Positions 32,422 through 40,790 of a stretch of DNA of 40,964 nucleotides are shown here, piece by piece. Positions within the stretch are counted from its first letter, which is position 1. The number at the start of each line of letters is the position of its first letter. Source of the DNA: Prolixibacteraceae bacterium (GTDB taxonomy: Bacteria > Bacteroidota > Bacteroidia > Bacteroidales > Prolixibacteraceae); assembly GCA_003457135.1 (NCBI GenBank), contig DMSQ01000062.1, positions 1 to 40,964 of the forward strand, given 5' to 3'. The position numbers were made by a program, and so were the translations under genes. The notes beneath the pieces are model-generated. The model saw only the letters and a list, made by a program, of their open reading frames with translations. It searched no databases and had not been told where the DNA came from.

Positions 32422-32907
32422 TTAGTGAATGAAATTATTTTGATTGGCATATTGAGATTCAACTTTTTCGGAACCCCAGGCATCCCGCATATCGTCCATT
32501 GACATCAGTTTGCCGGACTTTTTGAAATATTCCCCTTTATGCCAGTACCAGGCTAATTTTGGATGCGAGAATTTGTATCCTTCACCTTTCAATGTTTCCC
32601 TTACGGAAAATGTGTTTCCTGTAATCCAGATCCATGAACCAATCAGTTCGATAACAATGCCAGGCAAACTAATGATCCGGTCTAACCGTTGGCGCATTTC
32701 TTCCGAAACTTGTTGTTCATACTCTTTTCTTCCTTCAGAAAAAGTTTCATTACTGTTGATCAGCTTTTTAGAAAGCCGGTCGTATTGATCATTGATAACC
32801 TGCATGATGGCCGTGTCGCCACCTTTGTCCGGATGATACAAAAAAGCAAGGCGACGGTATTCCTTGCGTAATTCATCCAATGTTTTGATTCCCTCGAAAA
32901 ATTTCAT
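32422..32907 (-). CDS. J-domain (DnaJ-like) protein
   Basis: 161 residues. The N-terminal 45 residues form a compact J-domain: DELRKEYRRLAFLYHPDKGG with the essential HPD (25-27) that stimulates Hsp70 ATPase. The Gly/Phe and zinc domains of true DnaJ are absent. The rest has a charged helix (GRKEYEQQVSEEMRQRLDRI) and a hydrophobic stretch with Trp residues (ELIGSWIWITGNTFSVRETL). It probably recruits host DnaK to an element-encoded process such as replication or packaging. It is co-transcribed with the zinc-ribbon gene. The group II intron lies 289 bp upstream of its start. Confidence 0.82.
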   Translation of the reverse strand: MKFFEGIKTLDELRKEYRRLAFLYHPDKGGDTAIMQVINDQYDRLSKKLINSNETFSEGRKEYEQQVSEEMRQRLDRIISLPGIVIELIGSWIWITGNTFSVRETLKGEGYKFSHPKLAWYWHKGEYFKKSGKLMSMDDMRDAWGSEKVESQYANQNNFIH

Positions 32908-32944
32908 TTGATTTCACCGTTGCCCTACGGATTTTTATTGGCTG

Positions 32945-32963
32945 CCCTTCGATAAACTCAGGG
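32945..32963. repeat. REP-like palindromic repeat
   Basis: CCCTTCGATAAACTCAGGG is an imperfect palindrome of the type often seen in multiple copies in environmental genomes. A sister sequence (CCTTCGACAGGCTCAGG) lies inside the coding region at 40121-40138. Confidence 0.5.
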
Positions 32964-33048
32964 AACATCTGGCTCGCCGATTAATTTTGAGCCAACAGCA
33001 CATTGAGCAGACCGGATTCTTGTCAATGGCCGAATGTAAGTTTACGAA

Positions 33049-33088
33049 CCCCAAGCCTCACCCCAGCCCTCTCCGAAAGGAGAAGGAG
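33049..33088. repeat. Intergenic C-rich repeat segment
   Basis: CCTCACCCCAGCCCTCTCC followed by GAAAGGAGAAGGAG, a stem-loop (CTCTCC with GGAGAA-type pairing) typical of a widespread intergenic repeat class. It is the second of three repeat-like segments clustered within 1.1 kb upstream of the group II intron. Confidence 0.45.
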
Positions 33089-33793
33089 TTCGCAAACTGA
33101 ACTAGCACGAAGTGTTGCTTCGATTGGAACTTCAGTTGATTAGACTTTCGAAGCAAGCCTTGACTTTTCCGGGATGCGTAAATACCTTCGGGGCAAGTGC
33201 GACACGGCGAGTCGTATAAGTAATTGTCTAACAATGATTAGACCTATTGTTCCGTCAGTAGTAGCCTATGGACACGTGCATTAAGAGTAATCTTTTTGTG
33301 CGAAGCTGTTCAGAGAAAGAGACCTTTCGAAAGAATAGCCACAACCGCGAGGTAGAGGTAAGACCATTAGCATCATATGGTCAGGTAGCAAGGCTGAGTA
33401 GTATGGTTAACACATGTGAACCGTTGATAAACGTCGTTAAGATAAAACGAGCCAAAGATGCTGACAGGCTCGAACCAAAAGGTAAGCAGCCGGCTGGCTT
33501 TCTTTGCGCTAAAGCCACACGGATATTTGTGCTGCCGGCGGATAGACGGAACCTAACCTACTCGTGTTACTTATGCGAAACGTGGTAAGCCCGTATCTCT
33601 CCTAAGCAATTAGGAAAGTTAACCGTGAGGTTAACCTATGGGGGTGCGGGTAAAGGATGGCAGAAAAAGCAAACGCCGCTTTGTAATGAAACGGATAGAG
33701 GTTGAAACATTACCTCACACGAAAGTGGGCTAACTTCTGCGTATGGTAACTCTTTACAAGAAACTTTTAGAACTTTTTAAAGGAGGAAAGCAA

Positions 33794-35470
33794 ATGAACG
33801 AGATTAAAACATCGTGTGCACCAACTGACCAAAAGTGGGAAACTTGGGAAGACATAGATTGGAACAAGTGCCAACACTGGGTTGGAAAGCTACAGGGACG
33901 TATTGTAAAGGCTCAAAAGGAAGGCAAACATGGTAAAGTGAAAACTCTACAATGGATGCTGACTCACTCGTTCTACGCTAAAGCATTAGCAGTAAAACGA
34001 GTATCTTCTAATAAAGGTAGTAAGACGGCTGGCGTTGACAAGAAAATCTGGTCAACGTCCAACGTTAAGTTTATGGCAATTGCAAATCTGAAAAGAAGGG
34101 GATACCAACCCCAGCCCCTGAAAAGGGTAAATATTAAAAAGAGTAATGGGAAACTCCGCCCATTAGGAATACCAACTATGAAAGACAGGGCTATGCAAGC
34201 TCTGTATTTAATGGCTCTTGATCCAGTATCAGAAACCACAGCCGATAGCAATTCATACGGATTTCGAAAAGAAAGAAGTACTGCAGATGCGATCGCTCAA
34301 AGTTTTATTATACTGTCACATAATACTTCTGCTCAATGGATACTCGAAGCTGACATCAAAGGATGCTTCGACCACATAAGCCATGACTGGTTACTAAATA
34401 ATATCCCGATGGATAAAGTGATGTTAAAGAAATGGTTGAAAAGCGGATTTGTTTTTAATAAAGAGCTGTTCCCGACAGAAGAAGGTACACCACAAGGAGG
34501 GATTATTTCCCCAACTCTTGCTAATATGACGCTGGATGGTCTCCAAACAATGCTTGCATTGAAATTTCGCAAAAGAGGTATAAGCAAAAAAGCTCTTGCC
34601 TTTAAAGTGAACCTCGTACGTTATGCCGACGATTTTATTATCACAGGCAGAAACAAAGAAATATTGGAACATGAAATCATGCCATTAGTCAAAGAGTTTC
34701 TTTCAGTAAGAGGACTTACCCTCTCAGAAGAGAAAACAAAGATAACTCACATTGATGAAGGTTTTGACTTTCTGGGTTTTAATATAAGAAAGTACGATGG
34801 TAAATTTCTCATCAAACCATCAAAGGAAAAAGTAAAGAAGTTTCTCGATAAGATTAGAGAAACCATCGAATCCAATAAAACCTGCACGCAGGATACATTG
34901 ATTCGGTTTCTGAACCCTAAGATCACAGGATGGGCGAATTATTACAAGCACTGTGTTTCCTCGGATACTTTCTGTAAAGCAGACCATCAAATCTTTTGGA
35001 AGTTAATGCAATGGTCAAAAAGGAGACATCCAATGAAGAATACAAATTGGGTTACACGAAAGTATTTCCGCAAAATTGGAAATATGAATTGGAGGTTTGC
35101 GGTAAATCATAATTTTAAGGGTATAAAAAGAACAATGATACTCAAACGATTATCTGACACCAAAATCACTCGGTACGTCAAGACCCAATGCGATGCCAAT
35201 CCTTACGATCCGGAATGGAAAGAATATTTTGATAAAAGGGAAACCTACAAAATGCTCATTTCACTTAAAGGTCGTGAATCATTGTTAAGCTTATGGAAGA
35301 AACAAAAACGTGCATGCCCGATCTGTAACGAACCGATCAACAAGGAAAAAGATTGGTATTTGGCCAGTATTAATACAAATGGCAAAACTGTTAAATCCCT
35401 TGTTCATGTCAGTTGCTGCAGGAGAATCTACAACCTAAATAATAATGAAGATTTTGTGCCGGTTTCTTAA
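33794..35470 (+). CDS. ltrA: Group II intron-encoded reverse transcriptase/maturase
   Basis: 558 residues from ATG 33794, chosen because of a strong AAAGGAGG 7 bases upstream; an ATG at 33743 would add 17 residues. The RT domain is complete: RPLGIPTMKDRAMQALYLMA, YGFRKERSTADAI, EADIKGCFDHISH, GTPQGGIISPTLANMTLDGL, and the catalytic YADD (277-280). The maturase X domain follows (FLNPKITGWANYYKHCVSS). The C-terminal endonuclease region keeps CPIC (508-511) and a final HVSCC. The HIHH-type catalytic histidines expected between them are replaced (WYLASINTNG), so the HNH nuclease is probably inactive. The protein helps intron splicing and reverse transcription; mobility may depend on nicked or single-stranded DNA. 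Confidence 0.92.
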   Translation: MNEIKTSCAPTDQKWETWEDIDWNKCQHWVGKLQGRIVKAQKEGKHGKVKTLQWMLTHSFYAKALAVKRVSSNKGSKTAGVDKKIWSTSNVKFMAIANLKRRGYQPQPLKRVNIKKSNGKLRPLGIPTMKDRAMQALYLMALDPVSETTADSNSYGFRKERSTADAIAQSFIILSHNTSAQWILEADIKGCFDHISHDWLLNNIPMDKVMLKKWLKSGFVFNKELFPTEEGTPQGGIISPTLANMTLDGLQTMLALKFRKRGISKKALAFKVNLVRYADDFIITGRNKEILEHEIMPLVKEFLSVRGLTLSEEKTKITHIDEGFDFLGFNIRKYDGKFLIKPSKEKVKKFLDKIRETIESNKTCTQDTLIRFLNPKITGWANYYKHCVSSDTFCKADHQIFWKLMQWSKRRHPMKNTNWVTRKYFRKIGNMNWRFAVNHNFKGIKRTMILKRLSDTKITRYVKTQCDANPYDPEWKEYFDKRETYKMLISLKGRESLLSLWKKQKRACPICNEPINKEKDWYLASINTNGKTVKSLVHVSCCRRIYNLNNNEDFVPVS

Positions 35471-35489
35471 CGGAAACTTTGAGTTGCTT

Positions 35490-35523
35490 GAGCCGTATGA
35501 GGGGAAACTTTCATGTACGGTTC
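35490..35523 (+). ncRNA. Group II intron domain V
   Basis: A 34-nt hairpin, GAGCCGTATGAGGGGAAACT with its partner strand ending in GTACGGTTC. It has the GAAA tetraloop and two-base bulge that define the catalytic core of group II introns. It follows the reverse transcriptase stop codon by 19 bases. Confidence 0.9.
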
Positions 35524-35614
35524 TTAGAGGGGAAGGCGGCAGCAATGCCGCTGACCTACTCGACAATTGTAGGAGAGAGAACCCCTTCTGACTAATCTAT
35601 GAAGAAAAGAGCAT

Positions 35615-35638
35615 AAAAAAAGAGGCATTTCGCCTCTT
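35615..35638 (-). terminator. Terminator of the 56-aa gene
   Basis: The minus strand reads AAGAGGC, loop GAAAT, GCCTCTT and then a run of T. It starts 19 bp after the stop codon of the small gene at 35658. Confidence 0.8.
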
Positions 35639-35657
35639 AAAGTATAAGCTGTAACGG

Positions 35658-35828
35658 TTATTTTTCGTAACAACTCTTATAGGATTTGTATTCGAACTCA
35701 ACCAATTCTTTGTCAAGTTCATCGGCAGCACCCTCGAAATAAACTGTTTCCAGGTATTCAACGAATGCATCCCAAACTGTGTTAGTGTCCTGATTCTTTG
35801 CAACTGATTTTAAAGTGTAAGTTTTCAT
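35658..35828 (-). CDS. Small acidic hypothetical protein (56 aa)
   Basis: From ATG 35828 a 56-residue protein (MKTYTLKSVAKNQDTNTVWD...) rich in Glu, Asp and aromatic residues, predicted mostly helical, ending KSYKSCYEK. A start at 35855 would add nine residues. It is followed by a clean terminator, which supports a real gene. No family is recognised. Position between terL and the intron suggests an element-specific accessory protein. Confidence 0.6.
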   Translation of the reverse strand: MKTYTLKSVAKNQDTNTVWDAFVEYLETVYFEGAADELDKELVEFEYKSYKSCYEK

Positions 35829-36220
35829 ACGATAGTTTTTAAAAAATTCATGCACTTTTTACTGTTGAATTTTTCGGTAAACAAAAAGCAACTGGAAGAT
35901 TTTTAGGACAGAATGGGAGAAAAATACCGGGAAAATTTTTGTTTAGACGTAGTCCTTAGCCGTTAAATTCAACGGTTTCTTTGTGTGGATTTTAATAAAA
36001 ACAAGTATGATGGGGCCCTTACACAATCAGCTGCGAAGGAACAAGGAACCTCGCAGTTTGGGAAACATTTGATCTTTTGGGAATGGTTTATTGGGATGTT
36101 CTGAACACCAAAGGATTTTGAGTTTTGAAACCTTTAGAGTTGTTGTAAAAGAGGAACTGCATCAGGTGAGTAGAATAAGTCAAACAGATTCTGGTTGTTC
36201 TGTCCTGTGTGTTGAGTGAA
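35829..36220. other. Gene-free region upstream of RNA copy B
   Basis: No coding frame. Two hairpins are visible: CCGTT/AACGG (35960-35975) and CTGCGA..GG/CC-TCGCAG (36031-36056). They may belong to a longer plus-strand leader of the structured RNA that begins at 36221, but they have no counterpart I could align near copy A. Confidence 0.35.
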
Positions 36221-36387
36221 GCGTGTGTTCTGGATTAATGGATTCAGGGAGTTAATCCAGAACTTACGCCTGGGGCGATGAAGATAGTTTGGTGAACGCA
36301 TGAATTAGCGCGGAATGCAGCTATCTCTTGTCGGGATAGCGGGAATGACAAGCGTTTGAAATGAGTGAGCCGGACGGTCTGCAATCG
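36221..36387 (+). ncRNA. Candidate structured RNA, copy B
   Basis: Same architecture as copy A: outer GCG/CGC pairs (36221-36223 with 36267-36269), a 12-bp stem (36227-36238 with 36252-36263), the conserved TGGGGCGATGAAGAT block (36271-36285), GTTTGGTGAAC (36287-36297), a 69-base variable part with CTTGTC/GACAAG pairing, and GAGCCGGACGGTCTGCAATC at the end. The stems differ from copy A at several positions but stay paired. In the last small hairpin A-U has become G-U, allowed only if the plus strand is the RNA. It ends 12 bases short of the terL stop codon on the opposite strand, so it would be convergent with terL. Confidence 0.6.
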
Positions 36388-36398
36388 TATGGTCTTTG

Positions 36399-38105
36399 TT
36401 ATATCCTCGGGCTTACGAATGTCGAACCACCAGATTTGTAAAGAATAGTTCCATATTTGGTCCAGAAACGTTTATCCACAGCATCTCCAAAGTGGGTGGC
36501 TTCTTCTGGCAGAATTGAATCTCTTCGTTCCGATGATTTATCCTTTGCGAATTTTCCTTCCTTCTCAATTACCCTGGTATTATTCATCGAAATGATGGTG
36601 AACTTACAATTCCTGCCATTGATAATGAATTTCGGGTACCTGGGATCGTTACCTTTCAGGATGTTGAGCCACAGCAAATATTTATCATGCTGCGGCGGTT
36701 CCATACCTTTATGAACTTTGGCAAATACCCGCCAACCCTGTTTTTCTAGCCGCTCAATGGCCTGTTCATTGTAAGGTTTCGAGTTTTTTACGTTGGGCTG
36801 ACGGTGATCTCCGTACCGATCCCGGAAGTAAAACAAGTCCCGGCAGGGATGCTGCTTGTAGTAATCGCAGAACAGGTCCACCAGATCATCCACCGGTACA
36901 CTTTTAGCGGTTTGCGGTTTAATGAAGAATTCATTGATCACGCAGTCAACTGGTTCAATTATTTTGGTAACAAAGTTGAAGTTTCGCTCCTGTCCGACTG
37001 AAAAGAGATTGATCTTGGCACCCCAATCCGGAACTATTTCCAATGGCCGGTTAGGGTCGCAATCCAGATCGAAACGGCTGTCAGGCGTTGAGAGCTGATC
37101 AACATCCCAATTTGAGTTTTCTGCCAATCCACGAATAAAATCATCGTTGTACGCATCGTAATATATATGTTTCTGGCTATCCAGCGGGTAATAACAGTCC
37201 TCCACTTTATCGATTATCCAGTTCAGAATCTCGATCATGAAGGTCATCAGGTTTTGTTTGTCGTATTCGCGAACGATATACGACATCCCCAGATTCTCCA
37301 CATTATCGAAAGCGTTGGCAAGGGTAAACAGAACCCCCTGCTTAGAAGCGAATGGAGCGATTTGTTTCTTCAGCCGAACTGTTTCATTCCAAATATCCTT
37401 AAACATCCGTTTATCTCCTGCTTTGTAGGCCTCGATCACTTGTATCTGAAGCTTGACAATCCGGTTCCAGATATCGAAAATTGGAATACCGGCTTCGTCC
37501 ATGTAGTAATCACCATATCGAAGCAACCACATTTGTTCCCGGGTATAAGGCATGGATGAAACATACCGGAATCCATGGTGTTGCCGAATGCGTTTACTGG
37601 ATCGAAAGCCAAAGTACTCTTCGTTTCCACGGTTAGCCGGTGAAACTTCCTCGTCGTATCGGGCTTTATTCAGGGTCAGCGCTTCATCCACGATTTCACG
37701 GTCGAGGTTCGGCCCACGGCTCGAACCTGCCCTTTCCTGGGATAGCATCAGGAATCCGGTGCCGTTGGCAAATGAGATGTAATTATCGAATTTGGTAACC
37801 GGCTCATATGGGGAAAGGAATGTCACAGGCGGTTTGCCACCGATCTTAAAATCCTTATCCTTTTCGTAGCCTATCTTCTCCAGGAACTTGATGGTTGACG
37901 GAAGTGTCCGGGTATAAATCTGGCCGTAAGTCCGGCCAGTGATCGAAGTAATTGATCGCGGCATCCGTCTAACGATTTCATTGATTTCCCAGCCAATCAC
38001 ATACGATTTCCCAGTGCCACGGCCCTGAATGTCCACTTCGCTTTGAGCGTTGTTGACAACCGATATTTTCTGAGGGCTGTTCAGGTCAATTAGTTCTGTG
38101 ATCAT
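36399..38105 (-). CDS. Phage terminase large subunit-like protein (TerL)
   Basis: 568 residues. The N-terminal ATPase has Walker A QGRGTGKS (Lys33) and Walker B LDREIVDEAL (Asp140-Glu141), followed by a coupling-like segment YVSSMPYTREQMWLL. The C-terminal half has an RNase H-like nuclease pattern: a first acidic strand in LEIVPDWGAKINLFSVGQ, a later KSVPVDDLVDLFCDYY, and YFRDRYGDHR. TerL proteins translocate phage DNA into proheads and cut it. It ends a four- or five-gene minus-strand operon (spacing from 36 bp to overlaps) and is convergent with RNA copy B. No portal or capsid gene is in the window, so whether the element makes particles is open. Confidence 0.78.
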   Translation of the reverse strand: MITELIDLNSPQKISVVNNAQSEVDIQGRGTGKSYVIGWEINEIVRRMPRSITSITGRTYGQIYTRTLPSTIKFLEKIGYEKDKDFKIGGKPPVTFLSPYEPVTKFDNYISFANGTGFLMLSQERAGSSRGPNLDREIVDEALTLNKARYDEEVSPANRGNEEYFGFRSSKRIRQHHGFRYVSSMPYTREQMWLLRYGDYYMDEAGIPIFDIWNRIVKLQIQVIEAYKAGDKRMFKDIWNETVRLKKQIAPFASKQGVLFTLANAFDNVENLGMSYIVREYDKQNLMTFMIEILNWIIDKVEDCYYPLDSQKHIYYDAYNDDFIRGLAENSNWDVDQLSTPDSRFDLDCDPNRPLEIVPDWGAKINLFSVGQERNFNFVTKIIEPVDCVINEFFIKPQTAKSVPVDDLVDLFCDYYKQHPCRDLFYFRDRYGDHRQPNVKNSKPYNEQAIERLEKQGWRVFAKVHKGMEPPQHDKYLLWLNILKGNDPRYPKFIINGRNCKFTIISMNNTRVIEKEGKFAKDKSSERRDSILPEEATHFGDAVDKRFWTKYGTILYKSGGSTFVSPRI

Positions 38106-38141
38106 GAGAAAACAAGTTCAGGTGAAAATCAATTCAACAGT

Positions 38142-38735
38142 TTACGAGTTCATAATTTGTTCGGCATCGGCATCAGTGATTTCGTTACCTCCATAAATAT
38201 GCCTATTCAGTTCACGGATCGCGGCAGTCGGCAGGTTTTGCAGACTGTCCAGGTCAAGTTTGATCTGTTGGTTGTTGTTCTGAATCAGGATATAGAACTG
38301 ATGCTTTTCTGTTCGTTTGGGATCTTCCAGGTTTTCCGGTTTTCCTCCGATTGCTTTCATAAGGTTGGTATGTTCCATCGAGATTACCTTGCGGTCCTTA
38401 TCCGTGTTTCCTTTGCGGCAATCCATGATGTTGCCGATAATGTCATTGATCAGCCAGGTTTGCCAGAAATCAAAGTCAAACGTATGGATCGTGTTGAAAA
38501 GTTTCAGGCATAGGCGCATATCCTCATAAGCAACCGAAGTCACAATATCCGGATATTTGATGCGGTGCAGGGCAATGGCCTGTTTTTGCATCGGGTTTTT
38601 ATCCAGAATTTTCGAGAGAGAAACAATGCGGTCGAGAAGATTACTCAGATCCGCTGGAAGTGGAGAGTGATCCGGATCAAGCATGTGTGCCTTGATGGTT
38701 TCATATTTCATATCTTCCAGTGCTTTACGGCTCAT
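38142..38735 (-). CDS. Terminase-associated hypothetical protein (197 aa)
   Basis: A mostly helical, soluble 197-residue protein directly upstream of terL. It has no motif I can assign; notable parts are LSNLLDRIVSLSKILDKNPM, FDFDFWQTWLINDIIGNIMD and a C-terminal NRHIYGGNEITDADAEQIM. Its ATG overlaps the TGA of the upstream 95-aa gene (ATGA), showing translational coupling. From position it could be a small-terminase component or adaptor; this is inference only. Confidence 0.6.
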   Translation of the reverse strand: MSRKALEDMKYETIKAHMLDPDHSPLPADLSNLLDRIVSLSKILDKNPMQKQAIALHRIKYPDIVTSVAYEDMRLCLKLFNTIHTFDFDFWQTWLINDIIGNIMDCRKGNTDKDRKVISMEHTNLMKAIGGKPENLEDPKRTEKHQFYILIQNNNQQIKLDLDSLQNLPTAAIRELNRHIYGGNEITDADAEQIMNS

Positions 38736-39019
38736 TTCGAATCTTTTAAAAAGTTAAGCATTTGTTGCTGCGATGGGCTACTGCCATTTTGCGCGGACTG
38801 CTTGATGGCTTTTCGCATCACAATTTTGGCGGTAAGCCTGCCTTTCAGGTAGGCTGCCACCTCCGGAAAACTTGTGTTCTTGCTGTCAATCTGAAAACCA
38901 AAAGCTTCCGTTTCTTCCTCGTTCAGTTCCAGGTTAATGGCAATATCATCAGCACCAAAGAACAGTCCGGCCATGTCTTCAATTTCTTTAAGTTGTTCCT
39001 CTGAGAAATTCATTTTCAA
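38732..39019 (-). CDS. Small terminase-like helix-turn-helix protein (95 aa)
   Basis: 95 residues. The N-terminal EEQLKEIEDMAGLFFGADDI followed by AINLELNEEETEAF has the helix-turn-helix shape found at the N-terminus of phage small terminase subunits. The remainder is helical (VAAYLKGRLTAKIVMRKAIK) and ends NFLKDSK. It overlaps the upstream PLD-like gene by 32 bases and the downstream gene by four. A role in recognising packaging DNA with TerL is plausible but not shown. Confidence 0.6.
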   Translation of the reverse strand: MKMNFSEEQLKEIEDMAGLFFGADDIAINLELNEEETEAFGFQIDSKNTSFPEVAAYLKGRLTAKIVMRKAIKQSAQNGSSPSQQQMLNFLKDSK

Positions 39020-39608
39020 GGGTTTTTAAATCAAAGTCAAAAACTGAAGAATCGGTAAATATCGTTCCCCGTTCCATTTTGGGATTATCGGTTGCATTCT
39101 GACTGGTCAGAATGGTGATTTTCCAATCCTCATTCCAGATCAAAGCGATCTTGGCATGAATGGAAGTACACCGGTAATCAAAGCTGTTCATGAGCATTTG
39201 AAACGGAATCGGGCTCATGGTTTTTACCCGGTTATCAATGATCACCCGAAAGGAGAGCAACTGTTTCTGCGACAATTTCAGGTTAAGCTGTTCGATACTT
39301 TTTTGACTGAATGAATAGGAAGTCATAAAAGCATGGGCCGGACCGATTTGTTTCAGAATATACATCATCAAGCGGACCAGGTTAAAGTTTCCCCAGCTGT
39401 AAAAATGGGTGGTCAACCCATTTTGCAGCTGGCCTATTGCTTTCGTAAGGCTTTTGTCAGCTTCAGCGACAAAAACCGATGAGCTTCCATTTTCACAATC
39501 CGTTATCAGGCTAACAGCTTGCTGTTTGCAGGTTTCGCCCTGCGGATTATTTGCAGTATTATCAACTGTTAATTCAGGGATAATGCTTTGGATTGATTTA
39601 ATTAGCAT
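38988..39608 (-). CDS. Phospholipase D-like (HKD) family protein
   Basis: 206 residues with one HKD-type motif near the C-terminus: SIHAKIALIWNEDWKITILT (His151, Lys153) followed by SQNATDNPKMERGTIF, where Asn171 and Glu179-Arg180-Gly181 occupy the usual late positions. PLD-superfamily nucleases carrying a single HKD act as dimers on DNA, while other members are lipid enzymes. Without a signal peptide, nuclease or DNA-binding roles are likelier. It lies inside the terminase operon, overlapping both neighbours, so it is probably connected to DNA processing of this element. The usual Asp of HxKxxxxD is not clearly placed, so activity is uncertain. Confidence 0.62.
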   Translation of the reverse strand: MLIKSIQSIIPELTVDNTANNPQGETCKQQAVSLITDCENGSSSVFVAEADKSLTKAIGQLQNGLTTHFYSWGNFNLVRLMMYILKQIGPAHAFMTSYSFSQKSIEQLNLKLSQKQLLSFRVIIDNRVKTMSPIPFQMLMNSFDYRCTSIHAKIALIWNEDWKITILTSQNATDNPKMERGTIFTDSSVFDFDLKTLENEFLRGTT

Positions 39609-40602
39609 TTAGGCTGACTAATTTCAAGTCGATTTCCTGAATGAATTTCAAGCGGCCTTTAATCCGGTTTTGAATGCGTGTTCGCTTTGGTCCGGATGGC
39701 ATGGTTTTCTTTTCATCACCTTTGACCATAGTTTGATAGTCCAGCATATTCTGATCCTTGGTGTTGGCTGTTTGCTGATTCTTCTTCATTTTTCGCAGTT
39801 CTTCCGGATCTTCAGATAAAGTGGTTTCCGGCAACTCTTTGGGTTTTGGCCAGACTTCGTCCTCAATAGGAAGCTCACCGTTTTGTTCGAACTGTTGCCG
39901 AATCTTGAAAAGATACTCCAACCGAACGGTGAAAGATTTGACAAGGTCAAAGATTTCGGCACGTTTGGTTTTCAATGCCTGGCTATTCCCCTGTGGCATT
40001 TCGGTTAAAATTCTGTGGGTTTTACTGCGTTCCTGGAAGGTTTCTGCATATTCTGAAATTATCCTGCGGATAATTGGTGGATATTCTGCAATGTTTGTGG
40101 CAGATAATAATTCTGGCATACCTTCGACAGGCTCAGGCACCGCTGCATTTGGTGCTGCTTGATCAACAACAGTATTTTGATTTACTTCCGGGATTCGGGC
40201 AATCTCTTCAACTTCTTTTAATATAGCATCCATAAGATCTTCAGCAACTTTCCCATCGGTTGAGTTTTGAAAAAGATACTTCACCTCATGCTTGGATGCA
40301 TTTTCTTGTTTTGCTGCTTTTAAATCAGGAATCAAGTTATCTTTTTGGAGTTGTGCGTAATTCAGTGCTACTGATTTACACAACTCATAGGTGAGTTTAG
40401 TCACATAAGTTTTGGTTTTTCCTAAAAAATACGTTTTTAGGGATTTGTTTTTGCCGAATTTTCCATAGAGTAACGTACCCTGCTCATAGTCGCATCCTGA
40501 TTCAATCCATTGAAGGACGAGTTGTTGTTTTTCGTTGAATTCCATTACATTATTTCTGCTATTCATGATATTTTGATTTATGGTTGTGAATCTTTCAGTC
40601 AA
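39598..40602 (-). CDS. Large charged hypothetical protein of the terminase operon (334 aa)
   Basis: A 334-residue protein with three candidate ATGs (40602, 40566, 40545). The N-terminal about 100 residues (MEFNEKQQLVLQWIESGCDY, then LLYGKFGKNKSLKTYFLGK) look compact. The middle has a PEPVEG insertion (AAVPEPVEGMPEL) encoded by a REP-like repeat. The C-terminal half is highly charged and helical, with coiled-coil-like stretches, ending in GRLKFIQEIDLKLVSLNAN. No family is recognised. It overlaps the PLD-like gene by 11 bases and is the first gene of the operon seen here. A structural or DNA-binding role cannot be told apart. Confidence 0.55.
   Translation of the reverse strand: MTERFTTINQNIMNSRNNVMEFNEKQQLVLQWIESGCDYEQGTLLYGKFGKNKSLKTYFLGKTKTYVTKLTYELCKSVALNYAQLQKDNLIPDLKAAKQENASKHEVKYLFQNSTDGKVAEDLMDAILKEVEEIARIPEVNQNTVVDQAAPNAAVPEPVEGMPELLSATNIAEYPPIIRRIISEYAETFQERSKTHRILTEMPQGNSQALKTKRAEIFDLVKSFTVRLEYLFKIRQQFEQNGELPIEDEVWPKPKELPETTLSEDPEELRKMKKNQQTANTKDQNMLDYQTMVKGDEKKTMPSGPKRTRIQNRIKGRLKFIQEIDLKLVSLNAN
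40121..40138. repeat. REP-like palindrome inside a coding region (PEPVEG)
   Basis: CCTTCGACAGGCTCAGG is the near-palindromic word of a common environmental repeat. Here it is read in frame and gives PEPVEG in the 334-aa protein. A relative lies in the intergenic region at 32945-32963. Confidence 0.6.
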
Positions 40603-40752
40603 AGAAAGTGAGCAGAAAAAATAGCAGAAAGGACAGGTTAGTAAGGCGTTCAGTTGAGCTCGGACAAACGACTAAACATAAGATTCACCTTACGAAGCAT
40701 TTGTGATAGAAACGTTGAATAGTGTCTGTTATTCAATGCGTTGAATTCTATG

Positions 40753-40784
40753 ACACAAAAAAAGCCTTTCGGCTTTCTTTGTGT
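40753..40784 (-). terminator. Terminator of SSB-like copy 2
   Basis: It has the same AAAGCC-GAAA-GGCTTT core on the minus strand as the terminator of copy 1 (31247-31274), with a T-run and outer ACACAAA/TTTGTGT pairing. It begins 6 bases after the stop codon. Confidence 0.75.
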
Positions 40785-40790
40785 TTTCAG

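Larger units (their letters stand above)
33197..35564 (+). mobile_element. Complete group II intron
   Basis: The 5' end matches the group II consensus (GTGCGAC at 33197, continuing GGCGAGTCGTATAAGT). About 600 bases of structured RNA (domains I-III) precede the reverse transcriptase gene in domain IV. A textbook 34-nt domain V (35490-35523) follows, then domain VI with the branch-point stem (35524-35564) ending in CTACTCGAC. All parts of a mobile ribozyme are present. It is inserted on the strand opposite to its neighbours, between the J-domain gene and the 56-aa gene. The exons do not form an obvious interrupted gene. The exact 3' boundary is inferred. Confidence 0.85.

Noticed and set aside
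33268..33588. Plus-strand reading frame of 106 codons
   Set aside because: It lies in the ribozyme part (domains I-III) of the group II intron and shows no protein family signal.
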